Shown here piece after piece: positions 5,676 to 10,215 of a DNA stretch of 10,215 bases. A model generated the notes under the pieces. That model was not told the origin of the DNA and did no database searches. It saw only the letters and a program-made list of their open reading frames with translations. A program made the translations under genes and the position numbers. The stretch is from an uncultured Atopobiaceae bacterium. Its GTDB lineage: Bacteria > Actinomycetota > Coriobacteriia > Coriobacteriales > Atopobiaceae. Numbering within the stretch: position 1 is the stretch's first letter; each line of letters starts with the position of its first letter. The DNA lies in contig CAAGLU010000011.1 in the NCBI GenBank assembly GCA_900770865.1, forward strand, positions 1-10,215. The letters run 5' to 3'.

Positions 5676-6528
5676 CCGAACCGCTCTCCCCCGCAGCCGC
5701 GCCCTCCAGTGCAGCCGCCAGCCGCACAAAGTCCTCTGGCGAGAGGGTCTCGGCACGCACGCCCGGCGCTATGCCGCACGCGGCAAACGCCGCATCCAGC
5801 GCGTCCTTCTCGTACCCGCTCGAGGCCATGGAGTTCCGGATGGTCTTGCGGCGCTGCGCGAACGCAGCATCGATCACCGCGGGCGTAGATGATGGCACAC
5901 CCTCAAGCGGCGCGCGGTCTATACGCACGACGGCGGAGTTCACGTGCGGCGGCGGGTTGAATGATCCCGGTCCCACCTCAAAGCGGCCGGTCACACGGCC
6001 GAGAAGCGCCAGCTTTGCCGTGTAGGCGCCGTAGGTCTTGGAGCCCGGCGCTGCGCAGATGCGGTCCGCGACCTCGGCCTGGACCATCACCACGGCGCGC
6101 CGCACCGAGGGCACCTCGCAAAACACCTTGAGGATGAGGGTCGCCGCCACCTGGTAGGGCAGGTTCGAGACAAACTTGCCCGGCTCGAGCGGCAGCTCGT
6201 CCGGAATCCCGCGGAGCGCATCCCCCATCACCAGGTGCAGCCGCTCGGAGTCCTGCAAGCAGGTCTCGGCAAGCACCGGCTCGAGCTGGCGGTCGGCCTC
6301 AACGGCGCAGACGGCGCCCACGCGCGGCAGCATGGCCACCGTGAGGGTGCCAATGCCCGGCCCCACCTCAAGCACAACATCCGCGGGGTCAAGCTCCGCC
6401 AGGTCCAGAATCCTCCCGATCACGGTGTCATCCACCAGGAAGTTCTGCCCAAGCCGGTGCTTTGTAGAAAGCCCAAACTCGTCGAGCACGTCTCGCGTTG
6501 CAGACTGGTTGGCAAGCCAGGAGTGCAT
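5668..6528 (-). CDS. rsmA: 16S rRNA (adenine(1518)-N6/adenine(1519)-N6)-dimethyltransferase KsgA/RsmA
   Basis: A 286-residue SAM-dependent methyltransferase, near the usual family length. It dimethylates the two adjacent adenines in the helix 45 loop of 16S rRNA and checks late 30S assembly. Motifs seen: RLGQNFL (25-31), SAM loop EVGPGIGTLT (54-63), acidic VEAD (76-79), GDAL (102-105) and catalytic NLPYQVA (122-128), followed by the FNPPPHVNSAVV segment typical of the Rrna_AD family. The ATG at 6528 is chosen because homology starts close by. It lies 5 nt after the metG stop with only a weak AAGAAG behind it, suggesting translational coupling; the upstream open frame inside metG has no homology. 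The end overlaps the tatD start by 8 nt. Confidence 0.96.
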   Translation of the reverse strand: MHSWLANQSATRDVLDEFGLSTKHRLGQNFLVDDTVIGRILDLAELDPADVVLEVGPGIGTLTVAMLPRVGAVCAVEADRQLEPVLAETCLQDSERLHLVMGDALRGIPDELPLEPGKFVSNLPYQVAATLILKVFCEVPSVRRAVVMVQAEVADRICAAPGSKTYGAYTAKLALLGRVTGRFEVGPGSFNPPPHVNSAVVRIDRAPLEGVPSSTPAVIDAAFAQRRKTIRNSMASSGYEKDALDAAFAACGIAPGVRAETLSPEDFVRLAAALEGAAAGESGSDA

Positions 6529-6533
6529 GGCGC

Positions 6534-8135
6534 CTACTTCTTCTGCAGACGCGGGAAGAGCGCGTCGCCCTTCGTCACCTCGACGCCACCGACAAGGCGG
6601 CCCCACTCGCACACGGACGCGAGGTCAGTGGTGCCCACCTCGTCGCCGGCGCCCATGCGACGCAGCACCTCGGCAGAAGTCTCGGGCATGAAGGGCGTCA
6701 GCAGGTGCGCGCAGATGCGGATGGACTCGAGGAGGTTCGCGATGATGTGGGCAAGCTCGCCGATGCGCGTGAAGTCCTTTGCCACCGTCCACGGCGCCAT
6801 GTCCTCCACGTAGTGGTTGGCGGCGTGCACGAGCTCCATCACCACGTCCTTTGCCTGGACGTACTCGAGCTTGTCCATGTGCTCGGCGTAGCGGCCCTCG
6901 ATACCCTGGGCAATCTCGCGCAGGGGGTTCTGCTCGTCCACCCAGCCGTCGGCAAGCTCGGGCGTCTTGCCGTCAAAGTACTTCGCGCTCATGTTAAGTG
7001 CGCGAGACACCAGGTTGCCCCAGCTGTTGGCCAGGTCGGCGTTGTAGACCTGCTCCATGCGAGAGAAGCTGATGGCCCCGTCCTCGCCGGGCACGACGTC
7101 GGTCATGAAGTAGTAGCGGTAGCCCTCGACGCCGAGAAGGTCGATCACGTCCTGCGGCGCAATGGCGTTGCCGCGGCTCTTGGACATCTTCTCGCCCTGG
7201 CCCGTCTCCTCGTTGCGCACCATGAGGAAGCCGTGGGCAAAGACGTGCTCGGGCAGCGCCTCGCCGATGGCCATGAGCATGGCCGGCCAGATCACGCAGT
7301 GGAAGCGGATGATGTCCTTGCCCACCACGTGGTACTGTGCGGGCCAGCGATACGCCAGCTCGGCCTTGGCCTCGGGCGTGTCCACGCCGTAGCCCACGGC
7401 GGTCATGTAGTTGAGAAGGGCGTCGAACCACACGTAGGTGACGTGCTTCTCGTCAAACGGCACGGGGATGCCCCAGTCGAAGCTCGTACGGGAGACGGAC
7501 AGGTCCTGGAGGCCACCCTCCACGAAGCTGCGGACCTCGTTCATGCGGAAGTCGGGCTGGACAAAGTCCGGGTGCTCGTCATAGAGCTTGAGCAGGCGGT
7601 CCTGGAACGCGGAGAGCTTGAAGAAGTAGGACTCCTCCTGCACGCGCTCCAGCGGGCGGCCGCAGTCGGGGCAGAGGTGCTGGCCCTCGGTATGGTGCTC
7701 CTCGTCGGACTTGGTGACCTGGGTCTCGGTGAAGTAGGTCTCCTCGGGAACGCAGTACCAGCCGTCGTAGGAGCCCTTGTAGAGGTAGCCGGACTCCTTC
7801 ATGCGCTCCCAGAGGTACTGCACGGCGTCGTGCTGGCGCTGCTCGGTGGTGCGGATGAAGTCGTCATTCGAGATCTCGAGCTGGCGCCAGAGGTCCTTGA
7901 AGAAGGGCGCCTGGGAGTCGCACCACTCCTGCGGAGTCATGCCATGGGCTGCCGCGGCCTCCGCGACCTTCTCGCCGTGCTCGTCCATGCCCGTGAGGAA
8001 CTTGACGTCATAGCCCGTCGCGCGGCGGTAGCGCGCCTCGACGTCGCAGAGGACGGTCGAGTAGGCCGTGCCCAGGTGTGGCTTGGCGTTGACGTAGTAG
8101 ATGGGCGTGGTGATGAAGAAGCTCGGCTTTGCCAT
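6534..8135 (-). CDS. metG: methionine--tRNA ligase (methionyl-tRNA synthetase)
   Basis: A 533-residue class I synthetase that charges tRNA-Met in the cytosol. The N-terminal Rossmann half has ITTPIYYVNAKPHLGT (8-23), where the HIGH signature reads HLGT, with Thr in place of the second His. A connective domain with C128, C155 and C158 suggests one partial zinc knuckle. KMSKS is intact at 316-320 (GEKMSKSRGN). The helical anticodon-binding domain follows (SWGNLVSRALNMSAKYF onward). It ends at QKK without the extra C-terminal EMAPII-like tRNA-binding domain found in many bacterial MetRS of about 650 residues. The ATG at 8135 has AGGAG 9 nt upstream (8149-8145). The 119-bp gap before it (8136-8254) shows no strong promoter; TATCAT at 8194-8189 is a weak -10 candidate. 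Only 5 nt separate it from ksgA. Confidence 0.97.
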   Translation of the reverse strand: MAKPSFFITTPIYYVNAKPHLGTAYSTVLCDVEARYRRATGYDVKFLTGMDEHGEKVAEAAAAHGMTPQEWCDSQAPFFKDLWRQLEISNDDFIRTTEQRQHDAVQYLWERMKESGYLYKGSYDGWYCVPEETYFTETQVTKSDEEHHTEGQHLCPDCGRPLERVQEESYFFKLSAFQDRLLKLYDEHPDFVQPDFRMNEVRSFVEGGLQDLSVSRTSFDWGIPVPFDEKHVTYVWFDALLNYMTAVGYGVDTPEAKAELAYRWPAQYHVVGKDIIRFHCVIWPAMLMAIGEALPEHVFAHGFLMVRNEETGQGEKMSKSRGNAIAPQDVIDLLGVEGYRYYFMTDVVPGEDGAISFSRMEQVYNADLANSWGNLVSRALNMSAKYFDGKTPELADGWVDEQNPLREIAQGIEGRYAEHMDKLEYVQAKDVVMELVHAANHYVEDMAPWTVAKDFTRIGELAHIIANLLESIRICAHLLTPFMPETSAEVLRRMGAGDEVGTTDLASVCEWGRLVGGVEVTKGDALFPRLQKK

Positions 8136-8254
8136 GGGTTGGGTCTCCTAATGACGGACGTTGCCCTGCGGGATTGCATGCAGCGGCTATGATACTCCAG
8201 CGCGTTGGCGGAGGTGCGGCGACGCAGTGGGGCACGTGGGCTTGCGCAGAGGCG

Positions 8255-9130
8255 TCACGCGCCGGGGGCGTCCTTCTCGGCAGCAGCAACCACCAGGTCG
8301 TAAACCTGCGCGCGAGGCACCGAGAAGGTCTTGGCCAGCCGCTTTGCCAGCGCGGACTTGGGCTCGCCCACGGCAAGGCCGTCGCGGATGGCCTCCTCGA
8401 GCGTGGCGGCGCCTGCACCCGTCGCAGCGCATCGGCGCTCCTCAAGCTCGTCGGCCGTGGGCGGCGCGATGACGATCACGCACTCCCCGCGGACCTCGTC
8501 GCGCGCGGCAATCTGGGCGGCAAGCGCCGCGGCCTCGTCGCGCACAACCTCCTCGTGCAACTTGGTGAGCTCGCGAACCAGGGCCACGCGACGGCCCGAC
8601 ATGACCTCCGCCACGCTCGCGAGTGTGGCGGCCACGCGGTGTGGCGACTCGTAGCACACAATGGCTCCCGGCACCTGGGCAAGCTCACCGAGACGCACCA
8701 CCTGCGCGGAGTGTCGGCGCGGCAGGAAGCCCTCAAAGAAGAAGTGCTCGCAGGCCAGGCCAGACGCGACAACGGCACAGGTCACAGCCGATGGGCCCGG
8801 TACGACCTCCACGGGAAGCCCCGCGTCCAGCGCGGCGTCCACCAGGCGCTGGCCGGGGTCACTCACACCCGGCATGCCCGCATCGGAGACAAATGCCACG
8901 CGCTCCCCCGCCTCCACGCGCTCCAGCGTAGTAGCCACGCGCGACGCAATCACGTTCTCGTCGCAGCGTACAAGAGGAACATGCAGGTCAAAGGCCGAAA
9001 GGAGCCGAGCCGTGACACGCGTGTCCTCGCAAAGGATGACGTCCGCCTCGCCCAACGTGCGCCTGACGCGTGGAGAGGCGTCCTCAAGGTTGCCGATGGG
9101 CGTGCCCACCACAGAAAGAATGCCAGCCAT
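8255..9130 (-). CDS. rsmI: 16S rRNA (cytidine(1402)-2'-O)-methyltransferase RsmI
   Basis: A 291-residue tetrapyrrole-methylase-fold protein. RsmI adds the 2'-O-methyl to C1402 in the 16S decoding centre, using SAM. Family motifs: VVGTPIGNLEDASPR (7-21), CEDTRVTARLL (34-44), VSDAGMPGVSDPG (81-93), VVPGPSAV (109-116), SGLACEHFFFEGFLPRR (123-139) and the late YESPHR. The usual Y-H-x-x-N-E stretch is here RCDENV, a mild deviation. The ATG at 9130 is chosen over the upstream open frame because the motifs start at once. It overlaps the stop of the GH5-like gene by one base (TAATG), with GGGGG 10-15 nt upstream, a classic translational coupling arrangement. metG follows after 119 bp. Confidence 0.96.
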   Translation of the reverse strand: MAGILSVVGTPIGNLEDASPRVRRTLGEADVILCEDTRVTARLLSAFDLHVPLVRCDENVIASRVATTLERVEAGERVAFVSDAGMPGVSDPGQRLVDAALDAGLPVEVVPGPSAVTCAVVASGLACEHFFFEGFLPRRHSAQVVRLGELAQVPGAIVCYESPHRVAATLASVAEVMSGRRVALVRELTKLHEEVVRDEAAALAAQIAARDEVRGECVIVIAPPTADELEERRCAATGAGAATLEEAIRDGLAVGEPKSALAKRLAKTFSVPRAQVYDLVVAAAEKDAPGA

Positions 9131-10188
9131 TAGCAGATAAGCCCCCGCTCGAAGGAGGAGAGCGCCACGCGGGCGTCCCAGCTGGAGAGCCTGCCCGTGG
9201 TCTTCCAGGTCTGGAAGAACCACGCGGGGAGCTTCTCGTATGCCGTGAGCTGCTCGGACGAGTAGATGCGCTCGAGCGCCACACGCCCCTCGGGCGTCAT
9301 GGCAGCGTCGGCGATAGGAAGCGCCGAGGACCACTTGCCCACCATCACAGGAAGGCCGCTTCGCTGGTCCTCGCGAATGTGGCGATGGATGGCCGCCATG
9401 ATGTGGCGCACGCCCAGCGTGCTTGCCCCGGGCGCGTAGCCCATGTCGGCCATGATTGCCGAGGGCTTGTCCAGGTGGCAGTCAAGCCAGACGTTCTGGT
9501 ACCGGCGCTGCGCCATAAAACGCCGCCAGTCGGTAGGCATGCCGGCGTCGGGGATGATCACCACAGGGTCTGGGCCGGCTGCCTCGCGCACGCGGTCGTA
9601 GGCGGCACGGTAGTAGTTTCTCAGCAGGTGGCCGGGCATGCCATCGGTGACGCCCAGCCCGCGGCGCGTTTGGATTCGGGCATCGTCCGCCACCTCGATG
9701 CCATAGAACCCCATGCGCGAGGCGTACCTGGAGCTTAGCTGCGAGAGGACCCAGAGTGCGTTCTCGCGGATGCCGCGGTCGTCGGTGAAGTTGTTCCAGG
9801 TCTCCTCGTCGCCGGGTACACCGGGGTTTACGGCAAGCGCAAAGACAACCTTGAGGTCTATCTCCTCGGCCCACTCGAGCGCCTGGTCTACCTCGTCAAT
9901 GCAGCCCAGGTAGGGGCCGGGATTGGGACCTGACTCGCCAAAGACGTACCAGGGCACGGGCAGCCGCACGGCGTTGAAACCGCGTGATGCAATGCGGGAG
10001 AAGTCATCCTTAGTGAGGAAGCGGGCACGATGGCGGCGGACCACCTCGCGGTAGCCCTTGGCTCCCAGCGACGTGATGAGCGAGGGCTCGTCAAGGGCAC
10101 CTGAGCCCGAGAAGAGCTCCGGCGTGACCCAAGGCTCAAGCGTAAGCCAGCCAGTAAGGTTGACCCCGTGAAGGGCGTTCTCTGCCAT
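9130..10188 (-). CDS. glycoside hydrolase family 5 (exo-1,3-beta-glucanase-like) protein, probably catalytically inactive
   Basis: A 352-residue protein with no signal peptide, so cytosolic. The family trace is clear: GVNLTGWLTLEPWVTPELF (8-26) mirrors the fungal exo-glucanase GVNLGGWLVLEPWITPSLF; then FNAVRLPVPW (71-80), FYGIEVADDA (161-170), VVIIPDA (209-215), VGKWSSA (283-289) and AWFFQTWKT (322-330). In active GH5 enzymes the acid/base Glu sits in N-E-P and the nucleophile in G-E-W-S. Here N-E-P reads D168-D169-A170 and the nucleophile is K285, so both catalytic glutamates are missing. The segment normally D-x-H-G-A-P reads AVNPGVP, also altered. The frame is intact and codon use matches the neighbours, which argues for a conserved non-catalytic role, perhaps sugar binding, rather than decay. 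The ATG at 10188 is preferred (GAGGTGG upstream). It is translationally coupled to rsmI. Confidence 0.85.
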   Translation of the reverse strand: MAENALHGVNLTGWLTLEPWVTPELFSGSGALDEPSLITSLGAKGYREVVRRHRARFLTKDDFSRIASRGFNAVRLPVPWYVFGESGPNPGPYLGCIDEVDQALEWAEEIDLKVVFALAVNPGVPGDEETWNNFTDDRGIRENALWVLSQLSSRYASRMGFYGIEVADDARIQTRRGLGVTDGMPGHLLRNYYRAAYDRVREAAGPDPVVIIPDAGMPTDWRRFMAQRRYQNVWLDCHLDKPSAIMADMGYAPGASTLGVRHIMAAIHRHIREDQRSGLPVMVGKWSSALPIADAAMTPEGRVALERIYSSEQLTAYEKLPAWFFQTWKTTGRLSSWDARVALSSFERGLIC

Positions 10189-10191
10189 GCG

Positions 10192-10198
10192 CCACCTC
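10192..10198 (-). promoter_or_regulatory. Shine-Dalgarno of the GH5-like gene
   Basis: The minus strand reads GAGGTGG, with the GAGG core 6 nt from the ATG at 10188. It supports that start over an in-frame TTG at 10209, which has no ribosome-binding site in view. Confidence 0.7.
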
Positions 10199-10215
10199 GC
10201 TCCCATCAAAGTTCA

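Noticed and set aside
6498..8192. 564-codon open frame on the plus strand opposite metG
   Set aside because: It is antisense to an unmistakable metG. Long antisense frames are expected in GC-rich genes with strong third-position bias, and the translation (Val/Leu/His/Arg-rich) resembles no family.
8136..8254. metG promoter with TATCAT at 8194-8189
   Set aside because: No -35 hexamer at suitable spacing and only a moderate -10; too weak to list as a feature.
8129..9133. 334-codon plus-strand frame opposite rsmI
   Set aside because: Mirror of rsmI, which carries all RsmI motifs; the plus frame shows none.

Overview
The window is a GC-rich (roughly 60-65% by eye) chromosomal segment in which every convincing gene lies on the minus strand. 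Gene content, the high-GC style and the neighbourhood (long-form HPF with a DegV protein, ComF, and an RsmI/MetG/KsgA/TatD cluster) suggest a Gram-positive actinobacterium. Coriobacteriia (Olsenella/Atopobium/Collinsella-like) is my best guess, inferred from protein style and not from a marker search. I see no phage, transposase, CRISPR array, tRNA or rRNA.

Layout in the direction of transcription (right to left). 10188-9130 is a protein of the fungal exo-1,3-beta-glucanase-like GH5 group whose catalytic glutamates appear lost. It overlaps rsmI (9130-8255) by one base. After a 119-bp gap come metG (8135-6534), ksgA/rsmA (6528-5668) and tatD (5675-4662), packed with a 5-nt gap and an 8-nt overlap. 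A 510-bp AT-richer intergenic stretch (4152-4661) with inverted repeats precedes comF (4151-3393), whose Shine-Dalgarno lies inside a perfect 10-bp hairpin. A rho-independent terminator (3373-3346) ends comF.

Right behind that terminator is an extended -10 promoter (TGCTATAAT). About 6 nt downstream begins a 261-nt structured RNA, 3321-3061, closed by a perfect 13-bp helix. Its position between comF and hpf (raiA) fits the raiA-motif class of noncoding RNA. A run of four hairpins, two of them mutually exclusive, fills 3055-2937 before hpf (2774-2184). An 18-nt gap leads to a DegV family protein (2165-1071). A 3-hydroxyisobutyrate-dehydrogenase-family oxidoreductase (995 to beyond position 1) follows; it carries an unusual Cys/His/Gly-rich C-terminal tail and runs off the left edge.

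Functionally the block is translation- and ribosome-centred: two 16S rRNA methyltransferases (RsmI, KsgA), methionyl-tRNA synthetase, and the hibernation factor HPF with its probable raiA RNA. Interspersed are a TatD nuclease, the competence-type ComF and two metabolic or lipid-binding proteins. The main points of interest are the ncRNA and its downstream hairpin array, the apparently dead GH5 protein, the metal-binding-like tail on the oxidoreductase, and the SD-sequestering hairpin of comF.
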